Shown here: positions 10,245 to 21,429 of the stretch, piece after piece
Layout: every line of letters begins with the position of its first letter
Numbering within the stretch: the first letter of the stretch is position 1
Source: Rhizomys pruinosus
Taxonomy: Eukaryota > Chordata > Mammalia > Rodentia > Spalacidae
Length of the DNA stretch: 64,000 bases
Assembly: GCA_009823505.1 (NCBI GenBank)
Contig: VZQC01000568.1
Location: 11,437-75,436, forward strand
Reading direction: 5' to 3'
Notes under the pieces: generated by a model
The model's input: the letters and a program-made list of their open reading frames with translations, nothing else
Told to the model about the DNA's origin: nothing
Databases searched by the model: none
Program-made: the position numbers and the translations under genes

Positions 10245-10700
10245 TTTTTTTCTTTGTCAGTTTCTTGGTTTGTTTTTGGTTTTGAAACAGGGTCTCACAC
10301 TGTAGCCCTGCTGGCTTGAAGCTCAGTACGTAGACCAGGCTGGCTCTGAACTCACGGAAATTGACCTACCTCTGTCTCCCAAGTGCTGGGATTAAAGGTG
10401 TGACCTACCAGGTCCAGCCCTTGTCAGCTTTTAAGGCAAGATCTCACTTTGTAGCCCAGGCTGGCCTCCAACATGTGGTGATCCTCCCGACTCAGTCTAT
10501 CAAGTAGTGGGATTACTGAAGTGAGCCACCATACCTGGCTCAAGAATAAAATAAGTCTGTGGTTGGGCATGGTGGCACATGCCTTCAACCCCAGCACTCC
10601 AGATCTCTTGATTTCTGTGAAATCAAGGCTAGATTGGTCTAAAAAGCAAGTTCCAAGCTAGCTTGGCCTACAGGAAGAACCTATCTCAATAAATAAAATT
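10245..10700. mobile_element. B1 cluster: two minus-strand units, then one plus-strand unit
   Basis: Minus-strand B1 at about 10245-10420 and a second diverged minus-strand monomer at about 10425-10545 with the typical GGCTGGCCTC centre. A plus-strand B1 follows at about 10562-10700, starting GGGCATGGTGGCACATGCCT. All are diverged, so they are older than the B2 copies. Confidence 0.8.
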
Positions 10701-11535
10701 ATTTAGTGTCAGTAAATGTGTGTACCTGTGTAAATCTATGTACCTATTTTATATAGCTATATACCCAGGTTTGTATGAAATTGGGGGGGGGGGCAAAAAG
10801 GAGTTGCAAATGAAAAAACTTTAGGAAACTCTGGTCTATAGAATTAGTCTGAAAAATGTCTATAGCTTACTTGATACTGCCCTGTATTGGTGCACTGTTT
10901 ACACCTAACCTTAAAACTAAAAATCCCTGAACTCCGCGTATCTAAGTGGCCAGCCCATAGAACAAAGCACTAGGATTTCAGATCACACTGTAAGATCTGA
11001 GGGACAGACACTGGATTAGGAGGGCTGTGGTGATCCAAGTTCAGATAAACAGAATGGAAGACAGGACACATGCCTGGCTTTGCCTGCATCTTTCTTGTAA
11101 CCACTCTGTCTTCCATCCAGGGCTAAAGGAAAGGCCCCACAACATGGGGGGTCTTGATTAAGGGAGGTCAGCAGCACTTTCAAAGCCAATGGTTCCTCTC
11201 CTTTGGCAACTATTCTTACAATCTGACATTGGTTCACAATGCACATCCATGTTCCATATCAACATAAAAGGCAATCCTGGGGGTAAGGTAAGGTGGGAAG
11301 GAACCTGCCAGCCCACTTCTAGCAGGACAAAACAGACCCACAGGATGGGACCTCCCGCAGCTGATGTGCTCACAGTTTTGTCCTTTCAGCTGGTACCAGT
11401 GACCAAGAGCAGGGCAGACGGGCTGGAAAGAAAAGTCTACGTCAGAGTCAAAGGGGTTCGTTTATCTGCTGGGCCAAGGAGAATCAGTCTTCATGAAGCG
11501 AAGGTGAGGGATGGGATGAAAATCAAGAGCAGCCT
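10701..11535. other. Gene-free interval with a poly-G run
   Basis: Unique sequence with a homopolymer of G at about 10784-10793. No coding evidence. Confidence 0.5.
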
Positions 11536-12627
11536 ACCCCAAAGAATGACTCCAGCCAGCCAGTGAGCAAGGCTCCACAGACAGGGGTGTACCCCAAAGA
11601 ATGACTCCAGCCAGCCAGTGAGCAAGGCCCCACAGACAGGGGTGTAGCCCCGATCATGACACCAGCCAGTGAGCAAGGCCCCACAGACAGGCGTGTACCC
11701 CCGATCATGACACCAGCCAGTGAGCAAGGCTCCACAGACAGGGGTGTACCCCAAAGAATGACTCCAGCCAGCCAGTGAGCAAGGCCCCACAGACAGGGGT
11801 GTACCCCCGATCATGACACCAGCCAGTGAGCAAGGCCCCACAGACAGGGGTGTACCCCAAAGAATGACTCCAGCCAGTGAGCAAGGCCCCACAGACAGGG
11901 CTGTACCCCAAAGAATGACTCCAGCCAGTGAGCAAGGCCCCACAGACAGGGGTGTAACCCAAAGAATGACTCCAGCCAGCCAGTGAGCAAGGCCCCACAG
12001 ACAGGGGTGTACCCCAAAGAATGACTCCAGCCAGCCAGTGAGCAAGGCCCCACAGACAGGGGTGTACCCCCGATCATGACACCAGCCGTGAGCAAGGCCC
12101 CACAGACAGGGGTGTACCCCCGATCATGACACCAGCCAGTGAGCAAGGCCCCACAGACAGGGCTGTACCCCAAAGAATGACTCCAGCCAGTGAGCAAGGC
12201 CCCACAGATAGGGCTGTACCCCCAATCGTGACACCAGCCAGTGAGCAAGGCCCCACAGACAGGGGTGTACCCCCAATCATGACACCAGCCAGTGAGCAAG
12301 GCCCCACAGACAGGGCTGTACCCCAAAGAATGACTCCAGCCAGCCAGTGAGCAAGGCCCCACAGACAGGGGTGTACCCCAAAGAATGACTCCAGCCAGTG
12401 AGCAAGGCCCCACAGACGGGTGTACCCCAAAGAATGACTCTGGCCAGCCAGTGAGCAAGACCCCACAGATAGGTGTGTACCCCCAATCATGACACCAGCC
12501 AGTGAGCAAGGCCCCAGAGACAGGGGTGTACCCCCAATCATGACACCAGCCAGTGAGCAAGGCCCCACAGACAGGGCTGTACCCCGAATCATTACACCAG
12601 CCAATGAGCAAGGCCCCACAGACAGGG
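11536..12627. repeat. Minisatellite of about 51-55 bp, 21 units in two interspersed classes
   Basis: Twenty-one copies of a unit with the constant core GAGCAAGGCCCCACAGACAG. Two start types occur: CCCCAAAGAATGACTCCAG (about 12 units) and CCCCC(G/A)ATCATGACACCAG (about 9 units). Some of the first class have an extra CCAG, giving 55 rather than 51 bp. The classes are mixed along the array, and the right third uses CAATC instead of CGATC. Long open frames on both strands (to 280 codons) arise because 51 bp is a multiple of three; I do not regard them as genes. Confidence 0.96.
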
Positions 12628-14700
12628 TCCCAAGTTGGGCTTTCCCAGCTCAATCAAGTCACCCGCCCCCGACCCCGCCAAGGCAAGAGTTCTCTAGGGG
12701 CCTCTGCCGTATGTGTAAAGCAATCTACCCCTTCCATAACCTGTAACGCATACGTAGCCTGGTCCCCGCTCGCCTGTTTAATTCCTCCCCACCTGACACA
12801 GTGCCCTCCCCAGCCCTGTCTTTCTCTTCCTTCCTATGTGGTAGGAATCAAGGTCCTTCTGACCCAGGCAAAGTCACAGTGTGTCCTGCAGTGCACTGAA
12901 CCCAGGCTTTTCCATGGCTAACTCCTGTGATACTTGGGACAAACTCAAATTTTATCTTCTGGTCATCCCCACAACTCAATGTGAGTAAAGCACCACACAC
13001 AGACAGACCATCCTATGACCCTGCCCAGGCGCCCTCATACATTGTAAGAAATCACACGTTATTTCTTCCTTTTACTGTGGAGCACCCTGTCTTGGTCCAT
13101 TTGCTGACACTATGACACAGTCCCCAAGGCTGGGTAACTGGGAAGCCCACGCTCACGACTTTGTCTACCGCCTCCCAGAGGCCCCCAATCACTACCATCA
13201 GTGTTTGACTTGAGGGACAGGCTGTCAATTACGCTCTTCTCGGGGGACACTTCTGACAAATCCCTTGGGAAATAAAACCTTATCCTGTCACTCGCTGAAA
13301 CCCCCAAACAGAATACCTGGAGCCATCAGAATCTGTTACTGAACAGTAGTGTGCACGTGTCCCAGGCCCTGCTCCTCCCATGCGTTTCCTCCGCTTTCGC
13401 TCACTGTGGCTTCTTCTTTCTTGTTTGGTCCCTTTTCTCAATTTTTCTTGTTCACTCTGCTTACAGCAAAATGGAGAAATAGAACAAATAACACAGGAAA
13501 GGTCTTTAGTGCTTAGAGAAACCCACTCAGCCCATGCTCCTGTCAGTGGGGCAGAAAACCAGGCAAAGTGCTTGTCTAGGGTAAGCGCCTTAGCTCAGTA
13601 CCATGCACTGGCACAGCTCCACAAGGCAGTAGTAAAAGGAATTATGGGGTTAGTCTGTCTGTGACCTTAAAGCACTACATGCCCTGCACACACTCAACAG
13701 CACTTCCACACAAAAGATTCTGAAGCACACTTTGATACAATCTGGGAACCACACTCAGGACTGACTAAGACCCCTAGTGTTTCTTATACAGTAGTCTGGA
13801 AAGTCCGAACACCTAGGCCAAAGGATAACTTGGACAGGATTACCAGGTAGATAAGCCAACAAAAGTCATCGTTTAAAGTTCTGCTCTGAAAATGGAAATC
13901 AAGGTAATAGTCCCTTTCGGTATTTGCTGAATATTTTAAATCCACTGGTCTTTAAAGGATGACATTTAGTCACTTAAAACAATAATGCTTCGTGTCCTGT
14001 GGTAGCTGCTAGGCACCCACAGGTGTCATACATGATTGGCACATGTTAGGTTCCCACAGGTGTCATCCATGACTGGCAGATGTATCCTATGCTGCCAACT
14101 TACAGAGGAAATGCTGAGCTTCATTTATGAAAGTGAAAGGAAGAAAGGACAGGTGTAGAAATCAAGCAGGTTTCCCTGCCACTCAAGTCTGTTCTGTGAA
14201 GTCTTTATCTCCTTCACAGAAGAAAAACCAGTTACGTAAAATTCTGTATTTGTAAACTAAATGAGAGGCCTTTCTCTTAAACATCCCTCACTTTAAGAAA
14301 GACATTGCCTGGGAATTCCTTACATAATGAACTCTGATAATACAACACACCAACCTCTAAAAGCCAATGGGTCTTAAGAATCCTTTGGTAATCCCCAAAT
14401 TGTGCTGAATCAAGAATCACTTGGAAAAACATCCCCTAAACAAAAATTCTAGCCTTCACTCTAGTTCTGCCCTGAGTGGGACCACACCCACACGTATCAG
14501 CGTTTAATTGACCAGGGGCTCAGGATGAACAACTATGGCTCAGAACTCTTGTTACTCTAAAATCAGATTTCTACCAATGAATAAACCGAGGGCCTGAGGG
14601 GTCGTGAGTAGCACCATAAGCCGGAAAGAGAAGGCCTGAGTCCCGCCTGGCAGCCTGGCACCGTCCACACCAATTCAAACCGTGTTTTGGTTACACTGCA
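12628..14700. other. Gene-free interval with diverged repeat-like sequence
   Basis: The 13085-13320 part resembles an old interspersed repeat of the kind starting TTGGTCCATTTGCTG, family not assigned. A diverged direct repeat with the word CCACAGGTGTCAT occurs at about 14018 and 14055. No coding evidence. Confidence 0.4.
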
Positions 14701-14704
14701 CTCA

Positions 14705-14890
14705 CTCCTTGTGCTCTGCAGAGACTCACCAGCCACTTCCGTCTGGCAACTTCATCCCTCATCTGCAGGAGGGGAGTTACAAGTCTGTGCCTACCTCTTA
14801 AGAGTTTCTGTGCGGGTTAAATCATAACATTCATTACATAATATACTTAACACAGCGCCCAAAATATATTGAGTACTCATTAGCTAGGTT
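14705..14890 (+). mobile_element. MIR SINE (ancient)
   Basis: Order of words typical of MIR: a CATCTGCAGGAGGGG-like start, CTACCTCTTAAGAG, a GTTAAATCATAACATT stretch, then ACACAGCGCC and TTGAGTACTCATTAGCT. Confidence 0.7.
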
Positions 14891-15611
14891 ACATAACCCA
14901 CTAAAAAAGCAGGCCATTTTAACTGATTTACTGGGCCATTCTAATGACAAAATGTACAAGGACACCACCCATGTTTTGCTTTGCAAGTCCAAGAAACCTT
15001 TAAGCTCAGGGTTAAGTATAAAGTCCAGGATCCGGCGTCTTCTTTTCGCAAGCGTCATCTCTATGCTGCCAGAAGTTCAGAAAACAGTAGCTGTGCAGCG
15101 ACCACACTTCACAAGGGGTTTGGCAGATGGCTGCACAGCATTGTCTGTCCAGGGCGTCTCCCGCCAGAGAAGCCACCTCTCCCTGACCGTCCAGGATGGA
15201 TCCTGACCACAGCAGAGGCCTGCCGAGGTATCCCAGAGAGCAACGACCAGCATTGCAAGCAGGGCAGCGGCGGCACCAGGCCCTGCTGCAAACCCAAGCT
15301 GGGCCCGGCTGTGCAGAGTATGCGCTGGTCCCCGGGGACCCGCTGGACTCCCACCCATCCCCCATCCCCTAAGAAACAGAACTACGGAAGCAACGGCGGC
15401 GGTCCCGCGGTGCACACGGCACAGCCTACGAAGAGCCAAGGTTGACCCCAAGACTCCTTCCTAGAGGTCGGAGGTGACTCCGGATGGCCGAACGGGTCCG
15501 AGCGGCGCCAAAAGGCTAACGACCCTCTTGCCCTGTTCCATTCCTCACAGTCGGGAAAATCCTTCACTAGTCGGCGGTCCAGCTGCCGGAGGTGCGTCAT
15601 CCGCCCTGTAG

Positions 15612-15632
15612 GGGATGCCGGGAGTTGTAGTT
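15612..15632 (-). promoter_or_regulatory. ZNF143/SBS-type motif 1
   Basis: On the minus strand this reads AACTACAACTCCCGGCATCC, a near-consensus ZNF143 (Staf) site. It is about 160 bp from and opposite in orientation to the second site. Confidence 0.8.
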
Positions 15633-15789
15633 AAACGTCCCCATCTCTTGCATGTCGCGTTAAAGTTTTACTAAAGAGAAAACAATTTGGGAATTTTGAG
15701 AGCAAAATGCTTTCTGCAAAACGTCTCTAACACTGTTTATTTTTCTACTGCACAGGGCAAGTTCTCACAGAGCTCAGGCGGAGCCTCGG

Positions 15790-15808
15790 ACTACAAGTCC
15801 CAGGATGC
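15790..15808 (+). promoter_or_regulatory. ZNF143/SBS-type motif 2
   Basis: ACTACAAGTCCCAGGATGC closely fits the ACTACAAYTCCCAGNATGC consensus of ZNF143. It lies about 340 bp before the ADO start codon, near the probable transcription start. Confidence 0.8.
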
Positions 15809-16146
15809 TCTGCGGCGAGCCCGCCGCGCCCGGCCGCCGTCGTCTCCACCGGCCGCAGAGATGGAGCGCCGCGCGTGAGGTAGCGCCTCATACGGCCCCC
15901 GCGTGGCTCATACCTGCTTGCAGAGCCGGAGCGCGGGTGAGTCCGTACGCGCGCGGAGAAGCGCCCTGCCGTTGTGCGCGTGCGTCAGGGGGCTGAGCTC
16001 GCGCGGCGCGCCGTGCCGGCCGGTGGTTGCGGGCCCTCCCGCCGGGCGCGGGGCTGCGGGCAACCGTGGCGGCCGCAGGCGAGCGCAAGGGGCGGCGGCG
16101 GAGAGGCGGCGGGAGCCGGCCGCGGGCCGCGCAGGAAGCACCGACC

Positions 16147-16899
16147 ATGCCCCGCGACAACATGGCCTCCCTGATCCAGCGCATCGCCCGCCAGGCGTGT
16201 CTCACCTTCCGGGGCGGCGCGGCGGGCTCGCCGGGCTTCCCAGAGAACCTGAGTAAGCTGAAGAGCCTACTGACCCAGGTCCGCGCCGAGGATCTCAACA
16301 TCGCGCCGCGTAAGGCGCAGCCGCAGCCGCAGCCGCCCAGCCTGCCGCCCGTCACCTACATGCACATCTACGAGACAGACGGCTTCAGCCTCGGCGTGTT
16401 CCTGCTCAAGAGCGGCACGTGCATCCCGCTGCACGACCACCCGGGCATGCATGGCATGCTCAAGGTGCTGTATGGCACGCTGCGCATCAGCTGCATGGAC
16501 AAACTGGACGCGGGCGCGGGGTTGCGGCCGCCGCCCGAGCAGCAGTTTGAGCCGCCGCTGCAGCCGTGGGAGCGGGAGGCCGTGCGGCCAGGCGTGCTGC
16601 GCTCCCGGGCCGAGTACACCGAGGCCAGCGGGCCTTGCGTGCTCACACCGCAGCGGGACAACCTGCACCAGATCGACGCGGTGGACGGACCCGCCGCCTT
16701 CCTGGACATCCTGGCCCCGCCCTACGACCCTGACGACGGCCGGGACTGCCACTACTACCGCGTGCTAGAGCCCGTTGGGGCCCGGGCCTCCGGCTCGGTC
16801 TGCGAGCTGCCTCGAGAGGTGTGGCTGCTGGAGACCCCGCAGGCCGAGGACTTCTGGTGCGAGGGAGAGCTCTACCCGGGCCCCAAGGTCACCCCCTGA
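16147..16899 (+). CDS. ADO: 2-aminoethanethiol (cysteamine) dioxygenase, single exon
   Basis: ADO is a cytosolic non-haem iron(II) thiol dioxygenase. It converts cysteamine to hypotaurine and, as an oxygen sensor, oxidises N-terminal cysteines of proteins such as RGS4/RGS5 to route them to the Arg/N-degron pathway. The 250-aa product has the PCO/ADO cupin fold. The three iron ligands are His96 and His98 in PLHDHPGMHG and His174 in DNLHQID; Cys201 and Tyr203 in DCHYYR match the cross-linked pair described for human ADO. The start is the MPRDNMASL methionine (context CCGACCATGC). The frame stays open for 40 codons upstream but begins with TTG, so I reject the longer form. From memory human ADO is 270 aa and mouse 256; the difference is mainly a shorter Gly/Ala-rich linker after residue 22 and a shorter loop near residue 126. 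No intron, as in other mammals. EGR2 is convergent on the right. Confidence 0.98.
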   Translation: MPRDNMASLIQRIARQACLTFRGGAAGSPGFPENLSKLKSLLTQVRAEDLNIAPRKAQPQPQPPSLPPVTYMHIYETDGFSLGVFLLKSGTCIPLHDHPGMHGMLKVLYGTLRISCMDKLDAGAGLRPPPEQQFEPPLQPWEREAVRPGVLRSRAEYTEASGPCVLTPQRDNLHQIDAVDGPAAFLDILAPPYDPDDGRDCHYYRVLEPVGARASGSVCELPREVWLLETPQAEDFWCEGELYPGPKVTP

Positions 16900-18375
16900 A
16901 GCGGCAGAAGCCTGGACCTGCTGCCCATCACCCCCCTGCACTGACTCCGCTCCCTCCCTGCAGCCTCGGGCCTGGACGTTGGATCTACTGGCGACAGCAG
17001 CCATCGGACATGGTTATCATCGGGGAGGATGTCAGGTGGCTTTCTGGTCCTGCCACTGCCACCAGGGCTCTGATTTAAGGGACTGTGGCAGGGGACTAAG
17101 CGCTTCCATTCTAAAGCCATAAAAGAAATGTTCTTCCTGTTTTCCATTCTGTACAATACACTACGTGGGTTTTCAACCCCTCCCCCCCACTGGGTGTCTG
17201 GGGTTTGTTTTCTTTCCTGCCCTTTCAAGACTTTTTGCTCCTTCACAGTTTTAATTTATTACCAACTTTGCATGACCTTGATTTCTTTTTGATTCAAGTC
17301 GTTGGTTTCGAAAACAACCAGGTTTCTAAAGTTGAGCTACTTTTCAAATAAGCAGTCCTGCCAATAATTTCCTGTGAAAACCCATATTTTCAGAATTGGG
17401 GTTCACTCTCATGACTATGCATGTGGGGGGCAGGATTTCTTTCCTCCCCTTTTCTGGGTAACCACGTCTGGTTTACTGAGGCAGCCTCTGGTAAGACCCT
17501 CACACCTTCCCTTGAGTCTCCAGATCTGTCATTTGTACAGACTTTTTTTGTTACAGAGTCATCCTTAAAGCAACATCTGTGTTATCTTCAGATGACTTCT
17601 GTTCTAATCTTACTGTTCTTTAAGAGGTGATAACGTAACCATTTTCCAACCAGAAGATTCAGAGGAGCTGAATCTGTAATGCTTCCAGATAACTGAATGT
17701 AAAGCCCCTAACCACCTGTTCTTCCAGTCTTCCTGCAGTAGTGGAGAATGACTTCTCCTGGAGCCCCAACCTCGCAGAGCGCTGTGCTTCCAGCTGTGTC
17801 ACGGGTCTCCCTCAAACAAGAGCCAGGGCAGGCTTCTGATACCCTGTCCTGCAGGAAGAGCCAGAAGGCATGGGTAATAATAATACACATGTATAATGTA
17901 TGGTTGGTTGTGCATATGTGAACTGCAGGGTTGACAGGTTAGTAGCCATTTCAGGTACCAAACTTGGAGATTAAACACTTTTCCCAGCCTTCGCAGTGAA
18001 CAGTTGTGCTGTCTCTAATTTTGTTTTGATCATTTGAATGTTTACAGATGTGTCCACACCATCTGCTTCAGGCTATGGAGCACTTTCTTTTTCTACTATT
18101 TATGGGACTCTTTTTCACAGATCTTTTCATAAAGACAGACTGTAGAATTAAACACATTAAAATTTGCCCAGCTGTCTTCTAAGCCCTTCTGAATGACTTG
18201 CTCCAGTGGCAGTAGAATTGTCTTATCTGTACTAGAGGGAGACTTAATATTACTGGTGGCAAGTGTTCACCCCATAAGGACACTGATTTGACTGCATGCT
18301 AGGTTACAGAGACCCAGTTGTTAAGGTAGTATGAAAAAAGAAATTATCGATGAATGGTTTGGGGGTTTTTTGTTC

Positions 18376-18381
18376 AATAAA
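18376..18381 (+). terminator. Candidate proximal ADO polyadenylation signal
   Basis: Canonical AATAAA about 1.5 kb after the stop codon, preceded by a T-rich stretch. Confidence 0.4.
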
Positions 18382-19213
18382 AGTGAAACCTAAGTCAACA
18401 CAACATGCCACTGAAAAGCTGTTGTAACCCTGACACAGGTATCAGCGAGGGCTGCTGGAGGTAGGCTGGAGGTAGGACGCTTCCCTTGTGTGGTTTGAAA
18501 TGCCTTTGAATCTGTGATGCAGCTCCTCTGTCACTCTGGGAAATCCAGGCAACAAGGGTCATCTTGGAACTTGACACCGTTGTTTTATTTTTCTTCTAGC
18601 ACAGCAATGGATGTGTGGTTTTCAGCCACATGCCTTGTTTTGAAATGTAGCAAAAGGTTGGTTCATTTTCAAAGTTGAGAAACATGTATGTTCCTGCATA
18701 ATCTGGACTACTTTAAACTGCCCTGAAGAAACTAACCCTGGGACAGTTACAACGAAAAAGGAAGAGTTTTTATGAAGGACTTTATTGCAGAAAAGAAAAA
18801 AAATTAAAGGTCTCCATTACAAGCAGTTTGGAAGAAAAAACTAAGGTGCTTTTCAAAAGAATAACTGAAATTGTTCTGGGCTAAAACAGCAATACTCTTT
18901 TTATTTGGTTCAATATAAGAACAGTGAAACCTTTGTTCACTGATCGATAATACATCGAGTAAATTAACAGTGAAAACGAAGTGTAACATGTTTTAATGAG
19001 CTGCTATGAAAAAATTGGCTCATTTCTAAGACAAAACGTGCAGGAAAATCCTCGAATTTCTATGCATAAACTTAAGTTACAAGTGTGTGGCTCATGTTTC
19101 CAGATAGTTCTGCAATATGACTGTTTTATAACTGTGGGATAAAAGCTAGTCTCCTTTCCTTAGGAGAGACCAGTGAACACAGTGCTGTCAACGGCTTGAC
19201 TTTTCTGTTGAAA

Positions 19214-19219
19214 AATAAA
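19214..19219 (+). terminator. Candidate main ADO polyadenylation signal
   Basis: Canonical AATAAA followed within 40 bases by GT-rich sequence (TGGGTGTGAAATTGTCTGTC). Confidence 0.5.
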
Positions 19220-19240
19220 CGCAATAATTGCCGTTCCTGG

Positions 19241-20789
19241 GTGTGAAATTGTCTGTCTAAATACTTGTGAAGCTTTTCTGTTCATAGTGACATCAGTGAC
19301 TGGTTACATCAGTGCAGAATTCCTACTACTTTGAGAATTGATGGGTTTGGACACCAAGTGCTGTGTATTAGTGAAAATGCTACCCTGCTTTTTAAGACGT
19401 ATGTGTTGTATCAACAGGAATAGGTTTTGCCTTTGACTCTCCAAAATGGTTGTGTGTTCCTTAATCTGCGTGTACCTGGAGAGCTCTAACCACTCCTCTG
19501 TTGCACATGATTCTGAGTCCTGTGGCTGAGCTCTAGCTCTTTAGCCCCACTTCAAACCTCTGCCTGTGTCTTTTCAACTTTATCCTGACAGTGTCTACTT
19601 ATGCCTGCAGGCCTAAATTCAGAACTCAGATTACATAGAATCCAACTACTAGTCAATCCATTGCACAGCTAGAGATCCATTTGTTAATGATACCCAGTCT
19701 TCAAATCTAGGAGTGTTTACATTTTGGAGTAAAATCAGTATATGTACGGAAAATAAAGTCATCTTTAAAATTATATAGAGATAATTTGATTATTGTAAGA
19801 TAGAAAAAGGAAACCTTACCAGTTATAACTATATTTGATACTGTTAAAATTTCATAGTCCATTCTATAAGGTTATCTTGTACCAGCCTACAGATTTCTAA
19901 AGTCCAAGAAGTGATTTAAAGTTAGTTTATTTCCTTGAGAGCGGTCTTTGAACAAGATGACTGAAAATGCATCTGAAACTAATGTCTGTGTTTATTTGTT
20001 GTAACAGAAAAAAAGAAGCTACTGTTTTAACATAAAGAAAATAAGACAGAACAAGGAAATAAAGTTAACTCATCCAAAAGGGAAAGAAGGCTTAAGACTT
20101 AAATATTTCTCTATTTTCTTTCAGAATTTAATAGTTGTAGCTTAGATGGGCAACACACACACAAAGCAGGTCAGTTTTTAAACAATATTTGAAACAATTT
20201 GCCTTAATCTCATTAGCACTTAAGCTGTGGAAATTAAATAACTTTGTGAACACTTGAGAACCTAATTTAGGTTTAATCTACCTCTTAATGACTCTTAACC
20301 GTCTCAGAATCCTGACTCTTTAAGGAATTACTACACAAAACTAGCAGAGTGTTGTGTTCCCACACAAAGTACAGGAAATGAGAGGAAGCAGTCTTACCTA
20401 AGTGTGATGTCCCGAGCAAATTTTTTGAATGTCTCTGAAAACTGCCCTGAGTGTTTCAAGTTGGAAAGGAAATCTGATTCAAGGTACTGCGCTAATGCAT
20501 TAGCATCTGGCAAGAAAGCCACAGTTGTTACAGCTTGGTGAGGTGCCACCTTACCAAGCCACGGTGAAAGTCATCATAGGAGTGTGGTTAGTGCCCAAAT
20601 GTCTTCAGTGTTATTTTTTAAATGATGTTCAGTCTGTTGCTTTTAAACAGTGGTTCATCTTATCATGATTGGAGACACTCTACAATTAACATTTGGGAAG
20701 GTTAAATATTTACATAACTTAGGTGTATAGTACCCTTATATAAGGATAAATATTTACATAGTTTAGATGTACAGTACCCTTACATAACA
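19241..20789. other. ADO-EGR2 intergenic unique sequence
   Basis: No coding frame and no clear repeat. It may include distal ADO 3' UTR if the AATAAA at 19752 or 20058 is used. Confidence 0.5.
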
Positions 20790-20910
20790 GGACTTTAGTG
20801 GGAGGGAAACATTGATTAAAAGGGAAAGGGAAATAAGCCTGAACTGAATTGGAAAAATGTATGAAATGCACAAAGCATCAATAAAAACTAATTAAAAAAA
20901 AAATAACTTT
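20790..20910 (+). mobile_element. L1 3' terminal fragment
   Basis: Shares the AATAAGCCTGAACTGAATTG word and A-rich tail with the L1 end at 775-835. Only about 120 bp remain. Confidence 0.75.
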
Positions 20911-21032
20911 CCTTTAATCCCAGCACTCGGGAGGCAGAGGCAGGTGGATCTCTTTGAGTTCAAGGCCAGCCTGGTCTACATAGTGAGCTCCAGGCCAGCT
21001 GGGGCTATAGGGAGACCCTGTCTCAAGCACAA

Positions 21033-21063
<31 letters not shown>

Positions 21064-21064
21064 T
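20911..21064 (+). mobile_element. B1 SINE (5'-truncated) with (TA)n tail
   Basis: Starts inside B1 at TTTAATCCCAGCACTCGG, continues to GGGAGACCCTGTCTC, and ends in A then (AT) repeats at 21040-21064. Confidence 0.9.
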
Positions 21065-21181
21065 TTATTGCCATTGTTTTTTTATTTGCCAAAAGTGGGT
21101 AAATGACAGTAATCCGCTGGCAGGTCACAGGTCATGGGAAGAACATCCAACACCTGGATTCTGAATTCTTAAGAGTTCTAA

Positions 21182-21407
21182 GGGGCTGGAGAGATGCAGT
21201 TAAGAGCACCGACTGCTCTTGCTGAGGACCCGGGTTCGATTCCCAGCACTCACATGTTGGCTAAGAACTGTCTTTAATTCCAGTTCCAGGGGAATCTGAC
21301 ACCCATTTGTGACCTAAGCATTGCACAACATGGGTGCACCAACCTACATGCAGATAGTACATTCATACACATAAAAAATAAAAAATTTAAAAATTTAAAC
21401 GATTTAA
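21182..21407 (+). mobile_element. B2-type SINE with AAGAGTTCTA duplication
   Basis: GGGGCTGGAGAGATG start with a small deletion in box A, and an A-rich tail. AAGAGTTCTA occurs at 21171-21180 and 21409-21418. Confidence 0.92.
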
Positions 21408-21429
21408 AAAGAGTTCTAGAAAGAAGCTT

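Larger units (their letters stand above)
15590..16910 (+). promoter_or_regulatory. ADO CpG island and promoter
   Basis: GC and CpG content rise sharply from about 15590 and stay high through the ADO coding region. There is no clear TATA box, in keeping with a broadly expressed gene. Two ZNF143-type motifs lie at 15612-15632 and 15790-15808. The transcription start is probably between 15830 and 16050, but the sequence does not fix it. Confidence 0.8.
16900..19240 (+). other. ADO 3' UTR (end estimated)
   Basis: Unique, repeat-free, AU-rich sequence follows the stop codon for over 2 kb, in line with the long 3' UTR I recall for mammalian ADO. Candidate AATAAA signals are at 18376-18381 and 19214-19219, with further ones at 19752-19757 and 20058-20063. 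I chose 19214 as the most likely main end from the expected transcript length. Alternative ends are likely. Confidence 0.5.

Noticed and set aside
11536..12627. CRISPR-like array
   Set aside because: Units abut with no unique spacers, and the organism is a mammal. It is a minisatellite.
11811..12653. 280-codon open frame on the minus strand, with shorter partners in other frames
   Set aside because: It lies almost wholly inside the 51-55-bp minisatellite. Repetition of a frame-preserving unit explains its length, and frames are open on both strands.
15077..15600. Several 70-150-codon frames left of the ADO promoter
   Set aside because: Overlapping frames on both strands in CpG-rich sequence, none with a known domain. 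They look like composition effects.
16027..16146. 40-residue N-terminal extension of ADO
   Set aside because: The upstream frame starts at TTG and has no ATG. The MPRDNMASL start at 16147 matches the family N-terminus.
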